Source: an uncultured Oscillospiraceae bacterium (GTDB taxonomy: Bacteria > Bacillota > Clostridia > Oscillospirales > Acutalibacteraceae). Taken from it: 8,108 nucleotides of DNA. Below are positions 1 through 5,421 of the stretch, in pieces (the first letter of the stretch is position 1; the number at the start of each line of letters is the position of its first letter). The position numbers and the translations under genes are program-made. The notes under the pieces are model-generated. The model made no database searches, was not told the origin of the DNA, and saw only the letters and a list, made by a program, of their open reading frames with translations. Where the stretch lies: NCBI GenBank assembly GCA_900541975.1, contig UQLR01000037.1, forward strand, positions 1 to 8,108, written 5' to 3'.

Positions 1-15
1 TGATAATAATTATTA
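1..15. promoter_or_regulatory. PerR-box-like operator upstream of rubrerythrin
   Basis: TGATAATAATTATTA matches the Bacillus/Clostridium PerR box consensus TTATAATNATTATAA at 12 of the 14 defined positions, with half sites TGATAAT and ATTATTA around a central A. It lies 36 bp before the rubrerythrin start. PerR, a peroxide-sensing Fur-family repressor, is known to control rubrerythrin-type genes in clostridia, so context and motif agree. The surrounding DNA is AT-rich, which makes chance matches easier, and the window begins at the motif, so the promoter cannot be seen. Confidence 0.55.
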
Positions 16-51
16 ATTTTAAAATTTTATTAAGGAAACGGAGGAATTTCC

Positions 52-585
52 ATGGAACTGAAAGGATCAAAAACAGAAGCAAATTTACTCGCAGCATTTG
101 CGGGAGAATCACAGGCAAGGAATAAGTATACATACTTTGCATCCAAAGCAAGAAAAGAAGGCTATACGCAAATTGCAGAGTTATTCCAGCAGACGGCCGA
201 TAATGAAAAAGAGCATGCGAAAATCTGGTTTAAGCTGCTTGGTGGTATTGGCACGACTGCAGAAAATCTGGAAGATGCTGCAAACGGTGAAAATTATGAA
301 TGGACAGACATGTATGCCACGTTTGCAAAAGAAGCAAAAGAAGAGGGTTTTGATCATATTGCGTTCCTGTTTGAAGGCGTTGCCGCAATTGAAAAAGAGC
401 ATGAGGAACGTTACAGAGCTTTGCTTAAGAACGTAAAGGAAGGCGAAGTATTTGAAAAAGCCGGCGTACAGGTTTGGGAATGCGGAAATTGCGGCCATAT
501 TGTAATTGGAACAAAAGCCCCGCAGGTATGTCCCATATGCGAGCATCCGCAGGCTTATTTTAGAATCAAAGCAAAAAATTATTGA
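52..585 (+). CDS. rbr: Rubrerythrin (diiron peroxidase with C-terminal rubredoxin domain)
   Basis: The 177-residue product is a cytoplasmic non-haem iron protein that reduces hydrogen peroxide in anaerobes using electrons delivered through its own rubredoxin centre. Residues 1 to about 135 form the four-helix ferritin-like domain. It has the expected ligand carboxylates: Glu19 in GESQARNKY, Glu52-K-E-His55, Glu94/Glu97, and Glu114-K-E-His117. Residues 140-177 form the rubredoxin-like domain with Cys144-x2-Cys147 and Cys160-x2-Cys163 as the Fe(SCys)4 ligands. Length and domain order match classical rubrerythrin, not the reversed form. The ATG is supported by GGAGGA at 40-45. It appears monocistronic, with a PerR-like operator in front and a terminator behind. 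Family assignment is secure. In vivo electron donors are not encoded nearby. Confidence 0.97.
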   Translation: MELKGSKTEANLLAAFAGESQARNKYTYFASKARKEGYTQIAELFQQTADNEKEHAKIWFKLLGGIGTTAENLEDAANGENYEWTDMYATFAKEAKEEGFDHIAFLFEGVAAIEKEHEERYRALLKNVKEGEVFEKAGVQVWECGNCGHIVIGTKAPQVCPICEHPQAYFRIKAKNY

Positions 586-617
586 TGCCTGCTCCATATT
601 TTTTCTGTTGGAGTACG

Positions 618-659
618 AGCGCCGTGGTCAGATTGCGACCGCGGCGCTTCTATTTTTTT
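618..659 (+). terminator. Intrinsic terminator of the rubrerythrin gene
   Basis: A 12-bp stem (AGCGCCGTGGTC at 618-629 with GACCGCGGCGCT at 637-648, one G-U pair) encloses a 7-nt loop. It is followed by TTCTATTTTTTT. It starts 32 nt after the rubrerythrin stop codon and separates that gene from the cotJ operon. Confidence 0.92.
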
Positions 660-867
660 AAATCTATGCAATGACCACATGCCGAAAAATAGAGAGAAAT
701 TGCAGAAATACAAACCGTTGTATTAAATATGCTGTTTTCCGGAGGAAAGTCTTTTAATAAAATACCATAAAACAAAAATATATGGTTTAAAATATAAAAG
801 GTGTAACCTGTCCATGCCCATTTGCATATACTATTGTAGGATATGGAGGAAGAAAGGAGAAAGCCAT

Positions 868-1065
868 TTGGAAAATGATATTTTTAAATTAAAGGCAATG
901 GAATACGGGATTTCTCCACTGCCGGAGGATCCGGTTGTTGCAATGGCATATGTGCCCTATCAAAATTGCGACAAGCTTTTTTCTGCCGAACAAGGCGTAG
1001 TAATGGGAACAATGTTCCCCATACTCAATAAACCCTTTACGGGCTGTGGAGGTAGAAAAGCATGA
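868..1065 (+). CDS. cotJA: Spore coat-associated protein CotJA
   Basis: A 65-residue protein when started at TTG 868, which is preceded by AAAGGAG at 853-859. An upstream in-frame ATG at 814 would add 18 residues with no plausible ribosome binding site, so it is not preferred. The sequence has the CotJA family features: SPLPEDPVVAMAYVPYQ, then a Phe-Ser-x-Glu-x-Gly segment, and a conserved C-terminal FPILNKPFTGCGG. CotJA is a small inner-coat component made in the mother cell, encoded with CotJB and CotJC. Its end overlaps cotJB by 4 nt (ATGA), so translation is probably coupled. In Bacillus subtilis the cotJ operon is transcribed by sigma-E. No convincing sigma-E promoter was found in the AT-rich 660-867 interval, although an ACCATA/TATGGT dyad lies at 764-786. 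Confidence 0.9.
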   Translation: MENDIFKLKAMEYGISPLPEDPVVAMAYVPYQNCDKLFSAEQGVVMGTMFPILNKPFTGCGGRKA

Positions 1066-1322
1066 CAGAAAGAGAAATGCTCATGAGAAAAATAGCAGCA
1101 AATGATTTTGCTGTTGTGGATCTTCATTTATATTTAGACACGCACCCCAATAACAAACAGATTGCTCAAAAGCTTGACGAGTATGCTGCAAAGGGCAACA
1201 TGTTGAAAAGAGAATATGAAGAGCGGTTTGGTCCGATCACACCGGGCGAACAGGGTGGCAACCGCTGGGCATGGATTGCCAATCCATGGCCATGGGATAA
1301 AGCAGGGGAGGAGAATTGCTAA
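1062..1322 (+). CDS. cotJB: Spore coat protein CotJB
   Basis: An 86-residue soluble protein matching the CotJB family. It has an N-terminal helical region with the conserved DFAVVDLHLYLDTHP segment (residues 15-29), a middle helix with KLDEYAAKGNMLKREYEERFGP, and a tryptophan-rich tail (WAWIANPWPWD). It is the second gene of the cotJ operon and assembles into the spore coat with CotJA and CotJC. GGAGG at 1048-1052 precedes the ATG, which overlaps the cotJA stop. The stop codon is directly followed by the cotJC ATG (TAAATG), so the three genes are tightly coupled. The gene looks intact. Confidence 0.93.
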   Translation: MTEREMLMRKIAANDFAVVDLHLYLDTHPNNKQIAQKLDEYAAKGNMLKREYEERFGPITPGEQGGNRWAWIANPWPWDKAGEENC

Positions 1323-1504
1323 ATGTGGGTTTATGAAAAAAAATTACAGTATCCTGTTAAAATAAAACAGACGAATCCAAAGCTTGCACAGGTTATTATT
1401 ACGCAATACGGCGGGCCAGATGGAGAGCTTGCCGCTTCTCTGCGCTATTTGAGCCAGCGCTTTAGTATGCCTTACCCTGAATTAAAGGCAATTTTGACCG
1501 ATAT

Positions 1505-1530
1505 AGGTACGGAAGGGTCACGGTGGCACG
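1505..1530. other. Host/element junction in cotJC (candidate attL)
   Basis: Reading rightward, cotJC coding similarity ends after GGTACGGAAG (1506-1515). The next bases give GGG where the family has a Glu codon (GAG/GAA), so the boundary is at 1515/1516. Composition becomes more G+C-rich to the right. A large serine recombinase gene lies on that side, as expected for an attachment site of an integrative element. The crossover core and right-hand partner cannot be defined without the other end. Confidence 0.4.
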
Positions 1531-1538
1531 CGACATTG

Positions 1539-1565
1539 AAAAATGGCGCCATACCGCCATTTTTT
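1539..1565 (+). terminator. Terminator-like hairpin inside the cotJC fusion tail
   Basis: A perfect 10-bp stem, AAAAATGGCG (1539-1548) and CGCCATTTTT (1555-1564), encloses the loop CCATAC, with T-rich sequence on the 3' side. It is nearly symmetric and could terminate in either direction. It lies only about 25 bp inside the junction, so it may insulate the element from cotJ operon read-through. Confidence 0.5.
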
Positions 1566-1682
1566 GCGCTTGAATTTTCCGAAAAACCGGGCGGAACATT
1601 GGGGTCACAATGACGCACGGGCTCTTTTGAGGTGTTTTGTTGTTTTTCATGGCTTTTTATGTTCCTTTGCTTTATTATTGAA

Positions 1683-1704
1683 GCGGGGTGCCCCGCCTTT
1701 TTTA
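1683..1704 (+). terminator. Terminator-like hairpin downstream of the cotJC fragment
   Basis: GCGGG (1683-1687), a GTGC loop and CCCGC (1692-1696) form a short G+C-rich stem followed at once by a C and TTTTTT. This is a compact rho-independent terminator for plus-strand transcription, about 70 nt after the cotJC fragment stop codon. Confidence 0.65.
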
Positions 1705-1722
1705 TTTATCTGCAAAAGCAAA

Positions 1723-1765
1723 GCCTTCCATGCTCTTGGGATACTCCCAGTGTAGCAAAGAAGGC
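1723..1765. repeat. Nested 43-bp interrupted dyad
   Basis: Three pairs of arms share nearly one centre (about 1743-1744): GCCTTC (1723-1728) with GAAGGC (1760-1765), GCT (1732-1734) with AGC (1754-1756), and TGGGA (1737-1741) with TCCCA (1745-1749). No T-run follows, so it is not an obvious terminator. Its length and symmetry resemble a protein-binding or recombination site, or a structured leader ahead of the downstream DUF1801 gene. Function is unknown. Confidence 0.4.
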
Positions 1766-1869
1766 CAAAGATAGCGAATGTGCGAGTTGTTTTACTACGA
1801 TACGTTTTTTCTTTTGAAATCAGGAAACCCTATTTTTATCTTTGCATGAAAGCGGGAGGGAAAAAGAAC

Positions 1870-2241
1870 ATGGAAGTCTTTGAAAAATATCTGCTGAAAA
1901 TCAAGAACGAAGCGCACCGTTCCCGGATGCGGGAAGTGCTTGCCTGGGTAAAAGACACTTTTCCGACGCTGACGCCGAAAATCGCCTGGAACCAGCCAAT
2001 GTTTACCGACCACGGCACGTTTATCATTGGATTCAGCGCCGCCAAGCAGCATTTTTCCGTCTCCCCAGAGGTGCAGGGAATGACGGCGTTTTGCGATGTC
2101 ATCACAAAATCGGGATATAGCCAGACAAGCAATCTCTTCCGCATCCAATGGGAGGAACCGGTGGACTTTCCCCTGCTGGAACGCATCATCTGGCACAATA
2201 TCGAGGACAAAAAGGATTGCACCACCTTTTGGCGAAAGTGA
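1870..2241 (+). CDS. DUF1801 / YdhG-like domain protein
   Basis: A 123-residue cytoplasmic protein with the full DUF1801 (YdhG/YdeI-like) fold signature. It has an N-terminal helix VFEKYLLKI, then HRSRMREVLAWVKDTFP, the conserved PKIAWNQPMFTDHGTFIIGFSAAKQHFSVSP (about residues 37-67), and a C-terminal FRIQWEEPVDFPLLERIIWHNIEDKKDCTTFWRK. The family is structurally related to frataxin-like proteins, and some members are annotated as iron chaperones. No firm biochemical role is established. The start ATG 1870 has GGGAGGG at 1854-1860, which is far better than the upstream in-frame ATG at 1780. It ends 24 bp from the stop codon of the convergent recombinase, with no terminator between. It could be cargo of the inserted element or displaced chromosomal DNA. 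Confidence 0.9.
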   Translation: MEVFEKYLLKIKNEAHRSRMREVLAWVKDTFPTLTPKIAWNQPMFTDHGTFIIGFSAAKQHFSVSPEVQGMTAFCDVITKSGYSQTSNLFRIQWEEPVDFPLLERIIWHNIEDKKDCTTFWRK

Positions 2242-2265
2242 CCACATATGGGGAAGGCAGTTGTT

Positions 2266-3843
2266 TTACTTATCTTTTGACGCCGTCAGGCTTTCCAGCA
2301 CATAGGTCCATTTGGCAGGCAGCAGCTTCAAATGCACCTCCATGCGCCGATTAGGGTGGGCGGTGATGCGCTCCAGCAGGCTTCCGTAGAAATTGCCGGA
2401 GGCGGTCTCGCCGCTGACAATGCCCGTTACTTTGGCGCGGATATCTTTTTCCAGCGTGGCGGTCTCGTAGGACAGGCTTTCCCGCTTTTCCGCCGCCGCG
2501 ATTTTTTCGGTGAATTCGGTGATACGGCGGTCATATTCAGCGTTCATCAGCTTCATGTCATCCTTGGAAATATTTTTGGCGAAAAAGGCATCCAGGACGC
2601 CTTTTTTCTTTGCCTCAATTTGCTCCAGTTCCTTTTTCAGTCGCTCGGCATGGAGTTGGTTGCTATCCTGAGAAGATTGAATGGCCTCCAACACCATACG
2701 GGTGATGTCGCGGACAATGGCGTCTGTATCCAGCTTCAGCATTTCTACCGACTGCCGCACCATCTCCATCCCCACTTCGTCCCGGAGCTGATAGCTCACG
2801 TCGCAGCCGACCTCATTGCCTGCCGGATCGATATGGTGCTTGCCCTCCGCCGTGGCGGTGCCGCACCTCCATGCCTTGTAGCGGCTGCCGTCCTTTCGCC
2901 TGCGGCTGCGGGAGACAAAACTCTGACCGCATTCGCTGCACTTGATTTTTCCCGACAGCGGATAGCGGTTGCCGTGACCGGTGCCGTATTTGCCATCGAT
3001 ATCCCGGCGGGCAATTTCCCGCTGGGCCTCCTCCCACAGTTCCCGGTCTATGATAGGCTCGTGGTGATCTTTGAGAAAAACAAATTTCTCCTCACCGCGG
3101 TTGTATTTCTTCTGATGGGTGAGATAGTCGGGGGTAATGGTCTTTTTCTGCTTCAAGTCCCCGCAGTATTTCTCGTTGCGGAGGATTTTTAAAATCACGG
3201 TATTCCGCCAGCTTGTGCTGCCGGTGAGGGTTTTGTAGCCCGCCTCCCGCAGCTCCCGGGCGATCACGGTGGTGCCTTTTCGCTCATGGACATACTTGTG
3301 AAAAATCAGCCGGACAATTTCCGCCCCCTGTGGATTTACGGTCATTTTACCGCCTTGCACATCATATCCCAACAGGGAGCGGCCGAACACTACCCCCTGT
3401 TCCATCCGGCGGGTCTGGCCCCATTTGACGCGGGCGCTGGTGGAACGGCTTTCCTCCTGCGCCATGGTGGATTTGATGGCCAGCAGCATTTCCGAATCCT
3501 CTTTGAGGGTGTTCATATTGTCGTTCAGGAAGAAAACGCCGATTCCCATTCGTTTCAGTTCCCGGATGTAGGTGAGGCTGTCCAGTGTATTGCGGGCGAA
3601 TCGGGAAATCTCTTTTGTCACAATCAAATCAAACCGGTGGAGGCGGGCGTCGCTGATCATGCGGTTAAACGCCGCGCGCTTTTTGGTGCTGGTGCCGGTG
3701 GTGCCCTCGTCGGCGTAAATCTCGTAAAGCTTCCAGTCCGGCTGGCGGTCAATGTATTCCCGGAAATACCGCTGCTGACTTTCAAAGGAATTGGCCTGAT
3801 CCTCTTTATCTGTAGAAACACGGCAGTAGGCTGCAACTTTCAT
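2266..3843 (-). CDS. Large serine recombinase (site-specific integrase/excisionase)
   Basis: A 525-residue serine recombinase that cuts and rejoins DNA at attachment sites through a phosphoserine intermediate. Residues 1-150 are the resolvase catalytic domain. They include Tyr6-Cys-Arg8-Val-Ser10 with nucleophile Ser10, and ISRFARN containing Arg81 and Arg84. Residues about 165-270 are the recombinase DNA-binding domain, including the GTTVIARELREAG helix and NEKYCGDL. Residues 298-348 form the zinc ribbon (Cys302-x2-Cys305, Cys327, Cys347), and about 395-455 is a coiled coil. Length matches TndX-type integrases of Clostridia. The start ATG 3843 has AAGGAG (3852-3857 on the minus strand). An upstream in-frame ATG at 3924 would add 27 residues with no ribosome binding site. 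The frame is intact. It is the likely agent of the insertion in cotJC and could excise it, but its actual sites are not proven here. Confidence 0.96.
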   Translation of the reverse strand: MKVAAYCRVSTDKEDQANSFESQQRYFREYIDRQPDWKLYEIYADEGTTGTSTKKRAAFNRMISDARLHRFDLIVTKEISRFARNTLDSLTYIRELKRMGIGVFFLNDNMNTLKEDSEMLLAIKSTMAQEESRSTSARVKWGQTRRMEQGVVFGRSLLGYDVQGGKMTVNPQGAEIVRLIFHKYVHERKGTTVIARELREAGYKTLTGSTSWRNTVILKILRNEKYCGDLKQKKTITPDYLTHQKKYNRGEEKFVFLKDHHEPIIDRELWEEAQREIARRDIDGKYGTGHGNRYPLSGKIKCSECGQSFVSRSRRRKDGSRYKAWRCGTATAEGKHHIDPAGNEVGCDVSYQLRDEVGMEMVRQSVEMLKLDTDAIVRDITRMVLEAIQSSQDSNQLHAERLKKELEQIEAKKKGVLDAFFAKNISKDDMKLMNAEYDRRITEFTEKIAAAEKRESLSYETATLEKDIRAKVTGIVSGETASGNFYGSLLERITAHPNRRMEVHLKLLPAKWTYVLESLTASKDK

Positions 3844-3870
3844 TGCTTTTGCTCCTTTTCTTCTTGCGAT

Positions 3871-3929
3871 GTTTTGTGCGGTTTCGGCTTGCCAAAATCG
3901 TGGCCGTTCCGGCCGCCAAGGCACAAAAC
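3871..3929 (-). promoter_or_regulatory. Inverted-repeat leader upstream of the serine recombinase
   Basis: A perfect 9-bp inverted repeat (GTTTTGTGC at 3871-3879, GCACAAAAC at 3921-3929) closes a 41-nt interior. The interior holds a second dyad (GGCC-GTTCC-GGCC) and short CTTG/CAAG complementarity. On the minus strand this would form a branched hairpin that ends about 13 nt before the AAGGAG ribosome binding site and 27 nt before the recombinase ATG. It could be a regulator-binding operator or a leader RNA that tunes recombinase expression. No known riboswitch class was recognised. Confidence 0.45.
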
Positions 3930-4038
3930 TCGTCGTGCGAAAGATTTATCCTTCACACTGCCTTTATTTTTCCTTCATTGTTGTAGTAGATCTATCTCGA
4001 AAACACGAATGTGCGAAATTGATTTTGCTTTATGTAAA

Positions 4039-4058
4039 GCGGGAAAATGGTTTCCCGC
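4039..4058 (-). terminator. Hairpin between the 58-residue gene and the recombinase
   Basis: GCGGGAAA (4039-4046) and TTTCCCGC (4051-4058) form a perfect 8-bp stem with a 4-nt loop. It lies 7 bp past the stop codon of the minus-strand 58-residue gene. On that strand it is followed by TTTACAT, a weak T-tract. It may act as a partial terminator or attenuator between that gene and the recombinase. Confidence 0.45.
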
Positions 4059-4065
4059 AATGCTT

Positions 4066-4242
4066 TCAAATTTGATGATTCAGTGTGTCCAAACAGTACT
4101 GAAATTGCATTTCGTTTAAAATGCCCTGCTCTTTCAAAGCAAGCAAAACCGTCTGCTGGTACAGTCGGTAAAATTCCGGTGTGGCCGTTTTGCTGACTGC
4201 AATTTCTTCGGTACATTTTAAAAATACCGCTTCATTCCCCAT
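4066..4242 (-). CDS. Small SHOCT-like protein upstream of the recombinase
   Basis: A 58-residue protein. The start at ATG 4242 has GGGAGG (4251-4256, minus strand). An upstream in-frame ATG at 4275 lacks a ribosome binding site and is not used here. The C-terminal part, LLALKEQGILNEMQFQYCLDTL, resembles the SHOCT motif (a short helix pair of the form L-x-x-L-x-x-x-G-I-x-x-E-x-F). Small SHOCT-like genes are common next to serine recombinase genes in clostridial integrative elements. No membrane segment or catalytic motif is visible. It lies about 220 bp upstream of the recombinase in the same orientation. A role in controlling or assisting recombination is inference only. Confidence 0.65.
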   Translation of the reverse strand: MGNEAVFLKCTEEIAVSKTATPEFYRLYQQTVLLALKEQGILNEMQFQYCLDTLNHQI

Positions 4243-4428
4243 TGGCCACACCTCCCGCGTCAGCACAAACTCCATTTTTCTCGGGATGATTTTGAAAAGT
4301 CATTTCTCGATCATTCCGTTGTGCTTCCTTTCCCCCAAAAGCCTTCAATTTTTCGGGGTCCCGTAAATACTTATGAGGGAAGATGTTTGGCTTTGCCTGT
4401 CCGCCGCTTCTTTTTGAGTGAAAGTGCT

Positions 4429-4572
4429 TTACATACCAAATGAGGCGATACTTGGAAACGCCGGCGCCAACCAGGCCTTTTTGAGCTGTTTGAATCTGCG
4501 CTCCATGCTGCGGCAGACAGCGCTTTCATCAACGCACTCCAGGCGTGCAATTTCTGAATAGCTCTTCTTTTC
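4429..4572 (-). pseudogene. Relic of an element-type sigma-70-like factor (region 4 helix-turn-helix)
   Basis: On the minus strand, the 47 codons between a stop at 4573-4575 and a stop at 4429-4431 encode EKKSYSEIARLECVDESAV followed by a CRSMERRFKQLKK helix. This is the C-terminal helix-turn-helix of the sigma-like proteins found in Tn916-type and related clostridial elements, where SYxEIA, ESAV and SxER.xKxLKK recur. There is no start codon, the preceding frame is closed by a stop, and the N-terminal two thirds are not recognisable upstream. I therefore call it a decayed remnant, marking this stretch as old element DNA. Confidence 0.6.
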
Positions 4573-4868
4573 CTAAAAGTGAAGCTGAATCCCTTTTTTT
4601 GCACTATTTCTACAAGATCATGCAGAAGTTTTTGAAATGGTTAAGTTTCCCTATCTGAATTTGAGGCCTGGCTGGATGAGACATCGAGGCTGAATCGAAA
4701 GAAAAAAGGCGTAAAGAAAAAGTGCCAGGTGTAGAAGAAATCGTTTCTGTTCCCATCTTTTTTCACCACAAATCCATATAAATCCCTATTAAACATTGAA
4801 TTTTTACGGGTGATATGGTACTCTTTATTTTGTAGAATTATAAGCTCATGTGAAAGTGAGGTTTATGA
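4573..4868. other. Intergenic, mostly unassigned
   Basis: About 300 bp with no gene I can support. The left half may hold remains of the sigma-like gene or of another small ORF: the plus strand reads SEFEAWLDETSRLNRKKKG near 4650-4710 but without a start. The right half is AT-rich and is where the promoter of the downstream plus-strand cassette should lie. Confidence 0.5.
4803..4831 (+). promoter_or_regulatory. Possible sigma-A promoter of the HTH/GIY-YIG cassette
   Basis: TTTACG (4803-4808), a 17-bp spacer and TATTTT (4826-4831) match the -35 and -10 consensus at 4 of 6 positions each. It lies 38 bp before the first ATG of the cassette. An overlapping alternative is TTGAAT (4796) with TACTCT (4819). 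The match is weak and the region AT-rich. Confidence 0.3.
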
Positions 4869-5057
4869 ATGGATTCTCATATCGAACGCTGGTACTCCAT
4901 GAAAGAAATTTGCGAATATCTTGGTGTCAGCCGGGACACCGTTCTCGCTTGGATAAACAAAAGAAGTATGCCCGCAACGAAAATTGGCAGGCTGTGGAAA
5001 TTTAAAATTAGCGAAGTAGACGCATGGATGAAGTCCGGCGTTGCCGCTGAGAAATAG
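4869..5057 (+). CDS. Excisionase-family helix-turn-helix DNA-binding protein
   Basis: A 62-residue protein that is essentially one winged helix-turn-helix of the excisionase/MerR-like HTH_17 type. Residues 9-54 read YSMKEICEYLGVSRDTVLAWI, then a loop to PATKIGRLWKFKISEVDAWM, which is the family pattern including the G-R-x-W-x-F wing. Such proteins are either recombination directionality factors or small transcription regulators heading accessory operons. The ATG follows GTGAGG at 4856-4861. It is the first gene of a compact plus-strand cassette, with the next gene starting about 12 bp after its stop. Given its distance from the recombinase and its linkage to the cassette, a regulator role is more likely than an excision role, but both remain open. 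Confidence 0.88.
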   Translation: MDSHIERWYSMKEICEYLGVSRDTVLAWINKRSMPATKIGRLWKFKISEVDAWMKSGVAAEK

Positions 5058-5069
5058 TTGGTGAGTTCA

Positions 5070-5276
5070 ATGGACGAAAAGAGATTGGAATTATTCGAAG
5101 AAATGCTGAAAGCCATTCTTTCAAAGTATGACTCAACTGTGGAAAAGTTGGCGAAGCTCAAGACGGAAGGCAAAGAGAAAACCGTTACCTATCGCCAACT
5201 TTTTGCCAATAAGCTGCAATTTCAAGCGATACTATCCTATTACCGGACATATGGTCTTATAGAGAATGAAAAATAA
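5070..5276 (+). CDS. Small helical protein of unknown function
   Basis: I do not recognise the family with certainty. Started at ATG 5070, the product has 68 residues, is highly charged and predicted helical: MDEKRLELFEEMLKAILSKY, then a K/E-rich linker, then TYRQLFANKLQFQAILSYYR ending YGLIENEK. The first helix has heptad-like Leu/Ile spacing, suggesting a small dimer or an adaptor. In-frame TTG (5058) and GTG (5061) codons upstream are possible alternative starts. GGTGAG lies just before the ATG, rather close. Its stop overlaps the next ORF (TAATG, 5274-5278), so translation is probably coupled. No membrane segment, signal peptide or catalytic motif is visible. Confidence 0.7.
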   Translation: MDEKRLELFEEMLKAILSKYDSTVEKLAKLKTEGKEKTVTYRQLFANKLQFQAILSYYRTYGLIENEK

Positions 5277-5421
5277 TGAAGGAACAAATAAATACGGTAC
5301 TTCAAAACAAATTAAAGTTAACATCTGCTGAAAAGCACCTTTACGAATAATTTCAGCAAGCATGAAATTTAAATGTAGAGAAGTCATAAGAAAGTTGGAG
5401 AATGACTATGGCCATCAGTAA
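5276..5421 (+). pseudogene. Small cassette ORF with probable frameshift
   Basis: An ATG in the TAATG overlap opens 24 codons (MKEQINTVLQNKLKLTSAEK..LYE) ending in TAA at 5348-5350. In the -1 frame from about 5347 the reading continues IISASMKFKCREVIRKLEN, then DYGHQ, and stops at 5421. This overlaps the ATG of the next gene, as expected for packed operon genes. Joined, the two pieces make a helical protein of about 48 residues, so a single-base loss near 5345-5350 is the simplest explanation. Alternatively only a 24-residue peptide is made. The family was not recognised. Confidence 0.45.

Larger units (their letters stand above)
1323..1613 (+). pseudogene. cotJC: CotJC, manganese-catalase-like spore coat protein, 5' fragment only
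   Basis: Residues 1-64 match CotJC closely, including the MWVYEKKLQYPV start, QYGGPDGELAASLRYLSQRF with ligand Glu35, and LKAILTDIGTE. CotJC is about 190-200 residues and normally continues EELAHLEM, which supplies the Glu and His of the second E-x-x-H metal site. Here the match ends after Glu64 (codon 1512-1514). It is replaced by a 32-residue tail starting GSRWHATLKNG that I do not recognise and that ends at 1613. The fragment therefore lacks about two thirds of the protein and most metal ligands and cannot be an active catalase. The start is well supported by GGGGAGGAG before the ATG and by adjacency to cotJB. The clean break, with no decay upstream, points to insertion or recombination rather than gradual loss. 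The 3' part is not in this window. Confidence 0.88.

Noticed and set aside
181..597. Minus-strand open frame opposite rubrerythrin
   Set aside because: The opposite strand encodes a complete rubrerythrin with all metal ligands. The antisense product is cysteine/phenylalanine-rich and has no ribosome binding site or family features.
1795..2247. Minus-strand open frames opposite the DUF1801 gene
   Set aside because: Antisense shadows of a well-matched DUF1801 gene, with no start signals and no recognisable domain.
2332..4119. Long plus-strand open frames (2332-3192 and 3286-4119) opposite the serine recombinase
   Set aside because: They are antisense to a gene with complete domain structure and a good ribosome binding site. 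Their translations are hydrophobic, low-complexity mirror frames of G+C-rich codons with no recognisable domain.
4371..4604. 77-codon minus-strand open frame overlapping the sigma relic
   Set aside because: It reads a different frame of the same DNA. The recognisable helix-turn-helix sequence is in the neighbouring frame (4429-4572), so the longer frame is a by-product.
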